A DNA stretch of 63,647 nucleotides, from the NCBI GenBank assembly GCA_003446015.1, contig DMBU01000006.1, forward strand, positions 709-64,355. The letters are read 5' to 3'. A program made the translations under genes and the position numbers. The DNA comes from Bacteroidales bacterium. Its GTDB lineage: Bacteria; Bacteroidota; Bacteroidia; Bacteroidales; UBA12077. Positions 29,103-38,011 of the stretch are shown here, piece by piece (the stretch's first letter is position 1; each line of letters opens with the position of its first letter). The notes under the pieces are model-generated. The model saw only the letters and a program-made list of their open reading frames with translations. It made no database searches and had not been told where the DNA came from.

Positions 29103-29245
29103 AAAATTTAAAAAACAGTTAAGTGTTTATTGCAAATTTAGTTGATAAATACCTAACTGCAAAATTCAAACCAAATAATGATGGAATTATAAGTGTCATA
29201 AAATAAGAGCAATAAATGAATTAATTAAAAAATTAACATAAAAAA

Positions 29246-29278
29246 TTTGGAACGTAGTTGTAAAAACATTTATCTTTG
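29246..29278 (+). promoter_or_regulatory. Promoter of the TetR-efflux operon
   Basis: TTTG at 29246 and TATCTTTG at 29271 are separated by 21 bases, a good Bacteroidota -33/-7 pair. The GTTAAA repeat array begins nine bases downstream. Confidence 0.6.
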
Positions 29279-29286
29279 ACTAAATG

Positions 29287-29344
29287 GTTAAAACAAATAG
29301 TTAAATAATGTGGTTAAATTATTTAGTTAATACATATAGTTTTA
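29287..29344 (+). promoter_or_regulatory. Operator-like array of five 13-bp repeats
   Basis: Boxes GTTAAA, GTTAAA, GTTAAA, GTTAAT and GTTTTA start at 29287, 29300, 29313, 29326 and 29339, exactly 13 bases apart. They fill the space between the promoter and the ATG at 29344. The likely ligand is the TetR protein encoded next; this is inferred from position. Confidence 0.6.
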
Positions 29345-29967
29345 TGACTGAACATGAAATGAATACTGAGCAGAAAATCCTGGATGCCGCAAAGGATATA
29401 TTTCAACACAAAGGAATGACTGGCGCACGAATGCAGGAAATAGCTGATAAAGCAGGAATAAACAAAGCTTTATTGCATTATTATTATCGGACAAAAGAGA
29501 AACTTTTCGAAAAAGTATTTGAATTAGCGTTCTCTTTATTTATTCCGAAAGTAAAAGAAATGATGACATCGGATAAACCAATTTTTGAAAAGCTTGAATT
29601 CTTTATTGAGAATTACTTAAATCTTCTTCAGAAACATCCTTATATCCCGGGTTTTATTATAAATGAACTAAACAGGAATCCAAAAATGTTGGTTGGCTTA
29701 ATTGAAAAAAATATTCAGCTAAAAGAGGGTAACCTATTAGGTGTAATAGAAAGCCAAATTCAACACGAGGTAGAGCTTGGGATTGTGAAACCGATTAGTG
29801 CGAGAAATCTAATGACAAATGTTATTAGTCTTTGTATTTTTCCAATTGTGGCAAGACCTATTTTACAAGGAGTATTATTCGAAAATGATAAAAAGGAGTA
29901 TGATTTATTCTTAGAACAACGACGAGCGTTTGTAAAAGAATATATTATTAATTCAATAAAAGTATAA
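29344..29967 (+). CDS. TetR-family repressor of the efflux operon
   Basis: The frame could start at the ATG at 29308. That ATG lies inside the 13-bp repeat array, so I prefer 29344, giving about 207 residues. The N-terminal helix-turn-helix is clear: KILDAAKDIFQHKGMTGARM, then EIADKAGINKALLHYYYRTK. The C-terminal helices would bind an unknown ligand. It is the first gene of the operon, and its stop codon overlaps the start of the TolC-like gene (TAATGA). Autorepression through the upstream array, with induction by a drug or metabolite exported by the pump, is the expected behaviour. Confidence 0.9.
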   Translation: MTEHEMNTEQKILDAAKDIFQHKGMTGARMQEIADKAGINKALLHYYYRTKEKLFEKVFELAFSLFIPKVKEMMTSDKPIFEKLEFFIENYLNLLQKHPYIPGFIINELNRNPKMLVGLIEKNIQLKEGNLLGVIESQIQHEVELGIVKPISARNLMTNVISLCIFPIVARPILQGVLFENDKKEYDLFLEQRRAFVKEYIINSIKV

Positions 29968-31232
29968 TGAAAAAAAGTATTGTTATTATTTTAATTTTTA
30001 TAACAAACCTGACGATTGCTCAGCAAAATTCAATTCGTTTGCAGGATTGTTATGAAAGTATGTTGATTAATTATCCATTAGCAAATCAGAATGTAATTTA
30101 TTCTCAGTCAAGTGAGCTTACTATGAAGAATATTAAAGCTACATGGTTACCAAATGCAACATTAAATGCCCAAGCCACTTATCAGTCAGATGCAATTAAT
30201 GTTGATATTACTGCCATGGGTAATAGTTTCGGTTTTGAAGGAGAGAAAGATCAATACAAAGCTACTGTAGATATTAATCAATTGATTTACGATTGGGGGC
30301 GTATTAAATCGGCAAAACAATTAGAAAATGTAAACTTAAAAGTGAATCAGCAAAATAGTCAGGTTGAAATTAATAAGGTAAAAGAGCAGATTAATAAATT
30401 CTATTTTGCTACACTAATACTTCAGAAAAATGAGGATTTATTGAAAGTGATGTTAAAAGATCTGGAAGCAAAAGAAAAATCTGTTGAATCAGGAGTTAAA
30501 AATGGGGTTTTATTAAATTCGGATTTAAGTGCAATAAAAGCAGAAAAGTTGAAAGTAAATCAAAGTATTTCTGAAATCGAGCTTCAGAGATTATCGGCCA
30601 TTGATGTGTTAGTCGAAATTACAGGAATGGAAATTCCCTATGATATAAATTTTGAAGTTCCGGAATATAGTATTGAAGATTCGACAGGATACTCCAGACC
30701 TGAACATGTTTTATTTAGTTATCAGAAAGAAAAACTGGATTTAACATCTAAAGTAATTTCAAAACAAAATAAACCTGCTATTTTTTCTTTTGCACAGTTA
30801 GGCTATGGAAAACCTGGATTAAATATGGTTAGCGATCAGTTTGATTCATATTATTATGTTGGTGTTGGTTTTAAATGGAGTTTCTGGGACTGGAATAAAA
30901 CGAATCGCGAAAAACAAATTATTTCTTTAAATAAAGATATCATTTCAACTCAGGAAAATATATTTAACAAGCAGATCAATATTGCACTAAAGAACGAGAA
31001 ATCTAAAATTGAGATTTATGAAAATGCTGTGAAATCTGATCAGGAAATAATAAAACTTCGTGAGGAGGTTACTGAAAGTGCTCGTTCTAAACTGGATAAT
31101 GGAGTAATAACTTCATCTGATTATATAACAGAATTAAGTAAAGAAACACAGGCAAAAATTAGCTTCGAAACTCATAAGATTCAGTTGATTCAATCGAAAG
31201 TGAATTACCTGTATATCAAAGGTGAGATTTAA
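29967..31232 (+). CDS. TolC-family outer-membrane efflux protein
   Basis: The 421-residue product has a signal peptide ending at LTIAQQ. It contains TolC-like features: QDCYESMLINYPLANQ at the start, IYDWGRIKSAKQLENVNLKV in the first helical repeat and KWSFWDWNKTNREKQI in the second. Long amphipathic helices occupy most of the rest. TolC proteins form trimeric outer-membrane tunnels. Its start overlaps the repressor stop codon. It supplies the outer-membrane part of a three-part ABC exporter completed by the following five genes. Confidence 0.9.
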   Translation: MKKSIVIILIFITNLTIAQQNSIRLQDCYESMLINYPLANQNVIYSQSSELTMKNIKATWLPNATLNAQATYQSDAINVDITAMGNSFGFEGEKDQYKATVDINQLIYDWGRIKSAKQLENVNLKVNQQNSQVEINKVKEQINKFYFATLILQKNEDLLKVMLKDLEAKEKSVESGVKNGVLLNSDLSAIKAEKLKVNQSISEIELQRLSAIDVLVEITGMEIPYDINFEVPEYSIEDSTGYSRPEHVLFSYQKEKLDLTSKVISKQNKPAIFSFAQLGYGKPGLNMVSDQFDSYYYVGVGFKWSFWDWNKTNREKQIISLNKDIISTQENIFNKQINIALKNEKSKIEIYENAVKSDQEIIKLREEVTESARSKLDNGVITSSDYITELSKETQAKISFETHKIQLIQSKVNYLYIKGEI

Positions 31233-31292
31233 GAAGAAACAAGTAAAAAGTTATCTGAAATTTGAAATATAAAATTTGAAACAATACTAATC

Positions 31293-32171
31293 ATGAAAAC
31301 AAAAATATATTTATTGATAATCCCGATTTTGCTGGTTTCATGCAATGGAAATGAAAATGATTCCGATGCTTTTGGGAATTTCGAAGCTAAGGAAGTTATA
31401 GTAAGTGCTGAAGCACAAGGTAAAGTAATTGAATTTAACATTGAAGAAGGACAGGACTTAAAAAATGGCCAATATCTCGGATTTATTGATACCATTCCTT
31501 TATCAATACAACGTGAGCAATTAATTGCACAAAAGAACGCCATTGCTTCTAAAAAGGCAAATGTGGCAGCTCAAATAGACGTTCAGGAGCAGCAAAAATC
31601 CATTCTTGAAATTGAAAAAAACAGAATTGAACAATTATATAATGATCATGCCGCTACAAAACAACAAGTTGATGATATAAATGGAAAATACGATGTGCTG
31701 GAAAAACAAATTACTGCTACAAAAACTCAGTTTTCATCAATATCTCAAGAAATGATTGTAATTGATAAGCAAGTAAAATTAGTGAATGAACAAATAAGCC
31801 GTGCTAAAATTGTTAATCCTATTAATGGTACTGTTCTCGAAAAGTATGTAGAGGAAAATGAGATTGCTACTACAGGGAAAGCCTTATACAAAATAGCTCG
31901 CCTGGATGAAATAGAACTTCGGGTTTATATTAGTGGAGCGCAACTACCCAATATAAAAATAGGACAGAAGGTGAAGGTTTATATTGATAAAAATGTGGAA
32001 GCAAACCAGGAATATGATGGTGAGGTTTTTTGGATTTCTGATCAGGCTGAGTTTACACCAAAGATTATTCAAACCAAGGAAGAACGAGTAAATATGGTTT
32101 ATGCTGTTAAAATCAAAGTTAAGAACGATGGTGAAATTAAAATTGGAATGCCGGGGGAGATTAGATTTTAA
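31293..32171 (+). CDS. HlyD-family membrane fusion lipoprotein
   Basis: The 292-residue product has a lipoprotein signal LLIIPILLVSC, with Cys17 as the likely lipid site. Biotinyl-lipoyl-like halves, with KEVIVSAEAQGKVIEFNIEEG and ISRAKIVNPINGTVLEKYVEE, flank a helical hairpin of about 90 residues. A beta-barrel part follows. It is similar in organisation to YbhG/HlyD adaptors that join an inner-membrane ABC transporter to TolC. The C-terminus is short, ending just after IGMPGEIRF. Confidence 0.9.
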   Translation: MKTKIYLLIIPILLVSCNGNENDSDAFGNFEAKEVIVSAEAQGKVIEFNIEEGQDLKNGQYLGFIDTIPLSIQREQLIAQKNAIASKKANVAAQIDVQEQQKSILEIEKNRIEQLYNDHAATKQQVDDINGKYDVLEKQITATKTQFSSISQEMIVIDKQVKLVNEQISRAKIVNPINGTVLEKYVEENEIATTGKALYKIARLDEIELRVYISGAQLPNIKIGQKVKVYIDKNVEANQEYDGEVFWISDQAEFTPKIIQTKEERVNMVYAVKIKVKNDGEIKIGMPGEIRF

Positions 32172-32226
32172 TTTCAAATTTCAAATTTTGCTGGAAGCTA
32201 GTAGCTGACAGCTAAAGGCTAAACAG
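32171..32226. repeat. Heptamer tract before the first ABC ATPase gene
   Basis: Eight gapless seven-base units run up to the ATG: ATTTCAA twice, ATTTTGC, then TGGAAGC, TAGTAGC, TGACAGC, TAAAGGC and TAAACAG. Five units share T-purine at the start, and five end in GC. Confidence 0.75.
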
Positions 32227-33159
32227 ATGAAAGAATTTATAATTGAAGTAGAAAATCTCAAAAAATCCTATGAAAAAGTTGAAGCTGTAAAAGGAGTTAA
32301 TTTTTCTGTTTCGAAAGGTGAATTGTTTGGTTTAATTGGTCCGGATGGAGCCGGTAAAACAAGCATTTTCAGAATACTTACAACACTTATCTTTCCAACC
32401 GAAGGTCAGGTGAAAGTTTTAAATTTTGATGTAATAAAAAATTATAAAGAAATAAGAAGCAATATTGGATATATGCCACAACGGTTTTCACTTTACCAGG
32501 ATTTATCGGTTGAAGAAAATCTCACTTTTTTTGCTCGCATTTTTGGAACTACGATCGAGGAAAATTACAATTTAATAAAAGATATTTATGTTCAAATTGA
32601 GCCATTTAAAGATCGTTTAGCTGGCAAGCTTTCTGGTGGAATGAAACAAAAACTGGCACTATGTTGTGCCTTAATTCACAGTCCTGATGTTCTGATTTTA
32701 GACGAACCCACAACGGGTGTCGATGCCGTTTCCCGAAAAGAGTTCTGGGAAATGTTGATTCGATTAAAAGAAAAAGGGATTACCATTTTGGTTTCTACAC
32801 CTTATATGGATGAAGCCAATTTATGTGATCGTGTTGCGTTAATTCAAAATGGCGAAATTATGTCGATTGATACACCTGAAAAAGTAATCCAAAGTTTCGG
32901 ACGAAAACTATGGGCTGTAAAATCTGATCGTATTTATCAACTTATCAAAGATTTAAAATCAATGGATTTTATTGATTCTGTATTTCCTTTTGGCGAATAT
33001 TTACACATCACACTACAATCAGATAAATTAGATCAAGATCAGCTGATTTCAATGTTAACCGATAAAAACCATTGTCAAATCCAAATTCAGGAGATTGAGG
33101 CCAATATTGAGGATTGCTTTATGCAGTTAATGAATAATGAAAAATTAACAGTTACTTAA
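32227..33159 (+). CDS. ABC transporter ATP-binding protein, first YbhF-like half
   Basis: The 310-residue ATPase has Walker A GPDGAGKT (residues 38-45), the Q-loop region MPQRFSLYQDL, signature LSGGMKQ, Walker B VLILDEPT and a D-loop with TTGVD. The usual switch His is not obvious: VSTPYMDEA has Thr-Pro where most relatives have THYMDEA. The C-terminal ~90 residues form an accessory part. With the next gene it corresponds to the two ATPase halves of the fused E. coli YbhF. The pair energises export by the two ABC-2 permeases downstream. Confidence 0.92.
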   Translation: MKEFIIEVENLKKSYEKVEAVKGVNFSVSKGELFGLIGPDGAGKTSIFRILTTLIFPTEGQVKVLNFDVIKNYKEIRSNIGYMPQRFSLYQDLSVEENLTFFARIFGTTIEENYNLIKDIYVQIEPFKDRLAGKLSGGMKQKLALCCALIHSPDVLILDEPTTGVDAVSRKEFWEMLIRLKEKGITILVSTPYMDEANLCDRVALIQNGEIMSIDTPEKVIQSFGRKLWAVKSDRIYQLIKDLKSMDFIDSVFPFGEYLHITLQSDKLDQDQLISMLTDKNHCQIQIQEIEANIEDCFMQLMNNEKLTVT

Positions 33160-33193
33160 CTAAGGTAAAAGCTAATCGTTAACGGCTCAAAAT
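33159..33193. repeat. Heptamer tract between the two ABC ATPase genes
   Basis: Five gapless units, ACTAAGG, TAAAAGC, TAATCGT, TAACGGC and TCAAAAT, begin at the stop codon of the upstream gene. They are related to the tract before that gene. Confidence 0.55.
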
Positions 33194-33224
33194 CTTATAG
33201 AAAAAGTTAATAGAAAAGAATGAA

Positions 33225-33956
33225 ATGCTAAAACATACCGAAAATATAATAGTAGTCAAGAATCTGATTAAAAAATTTGGAAGCTTTATTGCAAACGATA
33301 ACCTGAGCTTTGAAGTTAAAAAAGGAGAGATTTTTGGTTTTTTGGGAGCAAATGGAGCCGGAAAAACAACAGCTATCAAAATTCTATCGGGTTTGTCTTT
33401 TCCAACTTCAGGTGATGTTATGGTTGCAGGATATGATGTTTACAAAGAGCGCGAAAAAGTAAAAGAGAATATTGGATACATGAGTCAGAAATTTTCCTTG
33501 TACGAAGATCTTACTGTTCGTGAGAATATTCGATTCTATGGTGGTATATATGGATTGTCGGGAAAATATATTAAAGAGAAAACAGAATCATTGCTCGAAC
33601 GCTTAAAGATGAAAGATATTCAAAATTCATTAATCAGCTCACTACCTTTAGGATGGAAGCAAAAAATTGCTTTTTCAGTGGCTATATTCCATGATCCCAA
33701 AATTGTATTTCTTGATGAGCCAACCGGGGGTGTTGATCCAATTACCCGCCGCGATTTTTGGGAAATGATTTATGAAGCATCCGATTCAGGTATCACCGTT
33801 TTTGTTACAACGCATTATATGGACGAAGCTGAATATTGCGATCGGGTTTCAATTATGGATCAGGGTAGGATTGAAGGACTCGATACTCCCGGTGAATTAA
33901 AGAAACAATTCAATGCCAAGAACATGGACGAAGTATTCTTAAAAATAGCCAGATAG
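33225..33956 (+). CDS. ABC transporter ATP-binding protein, second YbhF-like half
   Basis: The 243-residue ATPase has Walker A GANGAGKT (residues 41-48), Q-loop MSQKFSLYEDL, Walker B IVFLDEPTGGVD and the switch His in VTTHYMDEAEYCD. Its signature is LPLGWKQ instead of LSGGQ. The same deviation is known in the second half of YbhF-like ATPases, so it is probably a family trait and not decay. It would pair with the ATPase encoded just upstream, one partner lacking the canonical switch His and the other lacking the canonical signature. That arrangement would leave a single fully competent ATP site. Confidence 0.92.
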   Translation: MLKHTENIIVVKNLIKKFGSFIANDNLSFEVKKGEIFGFLGANGAGKTTAIKILSGLSFPTSGDVMVAGYDVYKEREKVKENIGYMSQKFSLYEDLTVRENIRFYGGIYGLSGKYIKEKTESLLERLKMKDIQNSLISSLPLGWKQKIAFSVAIFHDPKIVFLDEPTGGVDPITRRDFWEMIYEASDSGITVFVTTHYMDEAEYCDRVSIMDQGRIEGLDTPGELKKQFNAKNMDEVFLKIAR

Positions 33957-33995
33957 TTTAAAATTTCAGATTCCATATTTCTGATTGGGCTCAAC

Positions 33996-34023
33996 CTGAA
34001 ATCTGAAATCTGAAATCTGAACC
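33996..34023. repeat. Short CTGAAAT heptamer tract
   Basis: CTGAAAT occurs three times in a row, then CTGAACC. It lies in the 168-base gap between the second ATPase gene and the first permease gene, which otherwise holds no gene. Confidence 0.7.
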
Positions 34024-34124
34024 GAGTGAAACGAGCTCAACGACTGAAAGGAGTTAAACCTGAAACAAATTTATTAAAGTGATAAAAATTACATTTTGAA
34101 ATACGATTATTAAAGAGGAAAGAA

Positions 34125-35231
34125 ATGAACAGATTCATTGGTTTTGTAAAAAAAGAATTTCATCATATTTTCAGAGACTATAGAACAATGCTTATTTTGT
34201 TTGGGATGCCCATTGCTCAAATCCTGATTTTTGGTTATGTGGTTTCAAATGAAATTACCGATGTTAATATTGCTATTTTCGATAAATCAAAAGATAACAT
34301 AACACAGGAGATCACGAATAAAATTACCTCTTCGGGCTTTTTTATTTTACACGATAATTTAAACTCCGATCAGGAAATAGAGAAAGCGTTTAAACGAGGA
34401 ATTGTGCGCGAAGTAATTGTATTCGAACCCAATTTCGCCGAAAAGCTCAAACGCGATGGTAAAGCAGGAATTCAAATCATTGCTGACGCTTCTGATGCAA
34501 ATACTGCCAATATTGTATCAAATTATACAAAAGCAATCATAAATTCATATGTAAAAAATGAACTTTTCGCACAAGGTTTACCATACGAAATTATACCTGA
34601 GGTCAGAATGTTATATAACGATGAGCTAAAGGGAGTATATATGTTTGTTCCCGGTACAATGGCTCTCATTCTTATGCTTGTTTCTGCAATGATGACATCC
34701 ATTTCAATTGCCCGTGAAAAGGAACTAGGAACAATGGAAGTTCTTTTAGTATCTCCCTTAAAACCATTACCTATTGTAATTGGTAAAGTAATACCTTATA
34801 TGGTTTTATCATTTATTAACGCAGTCGTAATTATTGCATTAAGTTATTTTGTTTTTGGTATGCCTATTCAAGGGAATCTGATTTTCCTATTAGCTGAAAC
34901 ATTGTTGTTTATATTCATGGCTCTTTCACTTGGAATTTTGATTTCAACGGCAAGTAATAGCCAGATGGTAGCTATGTTTATATCCATGTTTGCATTGATG
35001 TTGCCTACAATGCTTTTATCCGGTTTTATTTTCCCAATTGAAAATATGCCAAAAATATTGCAATGGTTAAGTTCCATAATGCCAGCAAAGTATTTTATCA
35101 TCATTATTAAAAACATTATGATTAAAGGCTCAGGAATTGGGATTGTGTGGAAAGAAACTTTAATTCTTGTTGGAATGACAGTTTTCTTTTTAGGATTGAG
35201 TATTAAAAAATTTAAAGTAAGATTAGAATAG
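34125..35231 (+). CDS. ABC-2 type permease
   Basis: The 368-residue protein has one N-terminal membrane helix (LILFGMPIAQILIFGYVV), a periplasmic domain of about 140 residues and five C-terminal helices. The conserved ABC-2 coupling segment SIAREKELGTMEVLLVSPL is present. This is the layout of YbhS/YhiH-type drug-export permeases. It probably forms a heterodimer with the next gene product, driven by the two ATPases. Confidence 0.92.
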   Translation: MNRFIGFVKKEFHHIFRDYRTMLILFGMPIAQILIFGYVVSNEITDVNIAIFDKSKDNITQEITNKITSSGFFILHDNLNSDQEIEKAFKRGIVREVIVFEPNFAEKLKRDGKAGIQIIADASDANTANIVSNYTKAIINSYVKNELFAQGLPYEIIPEVRMLYNDELKGVYMFVPGTMALILMLVSAMMTSISIAREKELGTMEVLLVSPLKPLPIVIGKVIPYMVLSFINAVVIIALSYFVFGMPIQGNLIFLLAETLLFIFMALSLGILISTASNSQMVAMFISMFALMLPTMLLSGFIFPIENMPKILQWLSSIMPAKYFIIIIKNIMIKGSGIGIVWKETLILVGMTVFFLGLSIKKFKVRLE

Positions 35232-35264
35232 CCTTTAGCCTTTAGCTATTTGCTGTTAGTTGTT
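35230..35264. repeat. Heptamer tract between the two permease genes
   Basis: AGCCTTT twice, AGCTATT, TGCTGTT and AGTTGTT follow each other without gaps, starting within the stop codon. AGCCTTT is the reverse complement of the AAAGGCT found in the tract before the first ATPase gene. Looser related units continue to about 35320. Confidence 0.65.
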
Positions 35265-35343
35265 TATTTAGAATTAAAACCGAAAGGCAATTAGCTTATG
35301 GCTTGCAGATTAGAATGAATAAATTGAAAAATTGATTGCTAAG

Positions 35344-36462
35344 ATGAGAAAGATAAAATTTATACTTCAAAAAGAGTTTATCCAGATATTCAGGAATAAA
35401 ACTATGTTACCCCTTATATTTGGAGTACCAATTATTCAACTGGTAATTCTTGTTCATGCTGCTACGCTCGAAATGAAGTCGATAGATATGTTTGTGGTCG
35501 ATAAAGATTTATCATCATTATCTCATAAATTGATTAACAAATTTGAAGGTTCGCCTTTTTACAATGTCTCAGGTGTTTCTTTTTCTATGGATGAAGCTGA
35601 AGAAGCTATTGAAAAGAATAAAGCAGATTTTATTATGCACATACCATATGGTTTTGAACGCAACTTAATGCGCGAAAATTCATCTCGAATACAATTACTT
35701 ATTGATGGAATTAACGGAACTGCAGCGAGTTTAATAAATGCATACTCATCATCCGTAATTTCTGATTTTAATCGAAACATTATTGTTGATTTAACAAAAA
35801 TGCCACAAATAAAGGATATGAATCCAATTGCCATTGAAACATCCTATTGGTATAATCCGGAGCTGAATTATAAAATTTATATGCTTCCGGGCATTTTGGT
35901 TATTTTGGTAACAATTATTAGTATGTTTCTTGCAGCCATGAATATTGTTCGCGAAAAGGAAATTGGAACCATTGAACAGTTAAATGTTACTCCGATTAAA
36001 AAATATGAATTCATTGTTGGTAAACTAGTGCCATTTATGATTATTGCATTATTCGAACTTGCTTTTGGACTTGCAATTGGAAAAATTTTCTTTCACATTC
36101 CAATGGTTGGAAGTCTTTCACTTTTATTTGGATTTACCATTGTTTATTTGATGGTGGTTTTAGGAATTGGATTATTTATTTCTACTATTTCATCTACTCA
36201 GCAACAAGTCATGTTTATTGCATTCTTTTTTATGCTTGTTTTTATTTTAATGAGTGGGATTTTTACACCAACAGAAAGTATGCCTGTGTGGGCTCAACGT
36301 GTTAATATCATTAATCCGTTTTATTATTTTATGCGTGTAATTCGAATGATATTACTTAAAGGATCCGGCTTTTGGGATATTTCACGAGAGTTTTTTAGTC
36401 TTTCGATTTATGCTGTAATTATTTTAAGTTTAGCAGTTTGGCGATATCGAAAAGTAGCCTGA
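35344..36462 (+). CDS. ABC-2 type permease
   Basis: I start this protein at the ATG at 35344, before RKIKFILQKEFIQIF, and not at the TTG four codons upstream; this gives about 372 residues. Topology is the same as in the upstream permease: helix one LPLIFGVPIIQLVILVHA, a periplasmic domain, then five helices with the coupling segment NIVREKEIGTIEQLNVTPI. It is similar in class to YbhR. It closes the efflux operon. Confidence 0.92.
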   Translation: MRKIKFILQKEFIQIFRNKTMLPLIFGVPIIQLVILVHAATLEMKSIDMFVVDKDLSSLSHKLINKFEGSPFYNVSGVSFSMDEAEEAIEKNKADFIMHIPYGFERNLMRENSSRIQLLIDGINGTAASLINAYSSSVISDFNRNIIVDLTKMPQIKDMNPIAIETSYWYNPELNYKIYMLPGILVILVTIISMFLAAMNIVREKEIGTIEQLNVTPIKKYEFIVGKLVPFMIIALFELAFGLAIGKIFFHIPMVGSLSLLFGFTIVYLMVVLGIGLFISTISSTQQQVMFIAFFFMLVFILMSGIFTPTESMPVWAQRVNIINPFYYFMRVIRMILLKGSGFWDISREFFSLSIYAVIILSLAVWRYRKVA

Positions 36463-36542
36463 TTATTATAAATATTCGAATTGAATCAGTTTTAATTTAG
36501 GGAAAATCGTATTTTTATGCTTCAATATAATGTAAGATTGCT

Positions 36543-37865
36543 ATGATTCAAAAAGTTTTAGATTTTATAAAGAAAGATGTTTGGCGTATACCATTGCGTA
36601 ATATGCCAAAATATAGAATTTTTCTTATTAAACAACTTCGTGTTTTACTTCTTGCTTTTCGAGGATACGATGAAGATAAGGTTAGTTTACGATCATCTGC
36701 CTTAACTTTTTATTCCATGTTGTCTGTTGTTCCTATTGTTGCAATGGTTTTAGGAATATCAATGATGGTTGGGATTGACGAAAACCTGATTAAATATTTA
36801 AACGAGCAATTTGCAGGTCAGCAAGAAGTTCTTGATTGGATCATAAAATTTGCACATTCATTTCTTGAAAATACAAAAGGAGGATTAATTGCAGGAATTG
36901 GGGCAATTGTTCTTATATGGTCAGTTTTAAATGTTTTTTCAAATATTGAAAGTTCTTTTAATGCTATATGGCAGGTTCGTAAAGGAAGAAATTGGTTCAG
37001 AAAGTTTAGCGATTACATTTCTATGCTTTTAATTGCACCAATTCTATTGGTATCATCAAGTAGTGCAACATTATTTATATCAACCTATATAGAGAGATTA
37101 GCATCTGATGTTGCTATTGTTGGAATGGTAAGTCCATTGTTGTTCTTTTTTATTAAGCTTATACCATATGTTCTTATCTGGTTGCTTTTAACCATGGTAT
37201 TTATGGTTATGCCAAACACCAAAGTAAACTTTAAATCAGCATTTATAGCCGGAATAATCTCAGGAACAGCATTTGTTTTAGTACAATGGGTTTATATTCA
37301 TTTTCAACTTGGTGTTTCAAAGTATAATGCAATTTATGGTAGTTTTGCAGCCTTACCGTTATTTTTAATCTGGTTGGAAGCCAGTTGGCTAATTGTTTTG
37401 TTTGGTGCTGAAATATCCTTTGCCGTTCAGAATGTTGAAAAATATGAGTTCGAACCCGATACACATAACCTGAGTCCTTTTAGTTGGAAAGTACTTACCT
37501 TAATGGTTGCTCATCTTTTAATTAAAAACTTTTCCTTAGGTGAAAAAGCAATGACAGCTGAAGAAATAAGCAAAAAACTTGAAATTCCTGTTCGTTCGGT
37601 TAGAGATATTATCTATAAACTAATTGATAGTAACATCTTGTCTGAGGTCAATACAGAATTCGAAAAGGAAAAAGCATACCAGCCTGCTATTGATACACAA
37701 ATTTTAACCATAAGTTATGTATTAAATGCGATCGACCACAACGGTACTAATAAGATATTAGCCATTGCATCTCCAGAAAAAGAACACATTATTAAGTTAT
37801 TAAACGATTTTGATATCTTAATTCAGAATTCTAAAGGAACAATGTTATTAAAGGATATTCATTAA
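36543..37865 (+). CDS. YihY/BrkB-family membrane protein
   Basis: The 440-residue product has about six membrane helices, with the family motifs LRSSALTFYSMLSVVPIVAM, SFNAIWQVRKGRNWFRKFSD and YGSFAALPLFLIWLEASWL. The C-terminal ~130 residues are soluble and look like a winged helix: MTAEEISKKLEIPVRSVRD and then a helix. Such a DNA-binding-like tail is seen in longer members of this family. BrkB-like proteins have been suggested to be transporters, but the function is not firmly established. The trp leader promoter begins five bases after its stop codon. Confidence 0.88.
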   Translation: MIQKVLDFIKKDVWRIPLRNMPKYRIFLIKQLRVLLLAFRGYDEDKVSLRSSALTFYSMLSVVPIVAMVLGISMMVGIDENLIKYLNEQFAGQQEVLDWIIKFAHSFLENTKGGLIAGIGAIVLIWSVLNVFSNIESSFNAIWQVRKGRNWFRKFSDYISMLLIAPILLVSSSSATLFISTYIERLASDVAIVGMVSPLLFFFIKLIPYVLIWLLLTMVFMVMPNTKVNFKSAFIAGIISGTAFVLVQWVYIHFQLGVSKYNAIYGSFAALPLFLIWLEASWLIVLFGAEISFAVQNVEKYEFEPDTHNLSPFSWKVLTLMVAHLLIKNFSLGEKAMTAEEISKKLEIPVRSVRDIIYKLIDSNILSEVNTEFEKEKAYQPAIDTQILTISYVLNAIDHNGTNKILAIASPEKEHIIKLLNDFDILIQNSKGTMLLKDIH

Positions 37866-37869
37866 GAAT

Positions 37870-37899
37870 TTTGAAATTTAAAAATCATTCCTATATTTG
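37870..37899 (+). promoter_or_regulatory. Promoter of the trp leader
   Basis: TTTG, 18 bases and TATATTTG give a near-ideal Bacteroidota promoter. The first leader ATG is 19 bases further on. Confidence 0.7.
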
Positions 37900-37917
37900 T
37901 AGCAGATAAAACAAAAT

Positions 37918-37989
37918 ATGATGAAACAAGTTTTAAATACAAATTGGTGGTGGCAGATGATAATTCATAAAAACAGGAATATGATCTAA
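37918..37989 (+). CDS. Trp leader peptide (first), three consecutive Trp codons
   Basis: The 23-codon ORF encodes MMKQVLNTNWWWQMI and then IHKNRNMI. Three TGG codons in a row stand at codons 10-12 (37945-37953). It lies between a good promoter and a strong terminator, upstream of trpB. By analogy with classic trp leaders, stalling at these codons when charged tRNA-Trp is scarce would allow read-through. I could not find an obvious antiterminator partner by eye. Confidence 0.85.
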   Translation: MMKQVLNTNWWWQMIIHKNRNMI

Positions 37990-38011
37990 CTTTGTATTAT
38001 ATAATATTATC

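Noticed and set aside
29308..29343. Upstream ATG of the TetR gene
   Set aside because: It lies inside the 13-bp operator-like array, and the helix-turn-helix begins well after the next ATG.
33225..33956. Defective ABC ATPase because of signature LPLGWKQ
   Set aside because: This variant is a known trait of second-half YbhF-like ATPases, and the Walker motifs and switch His are intact.
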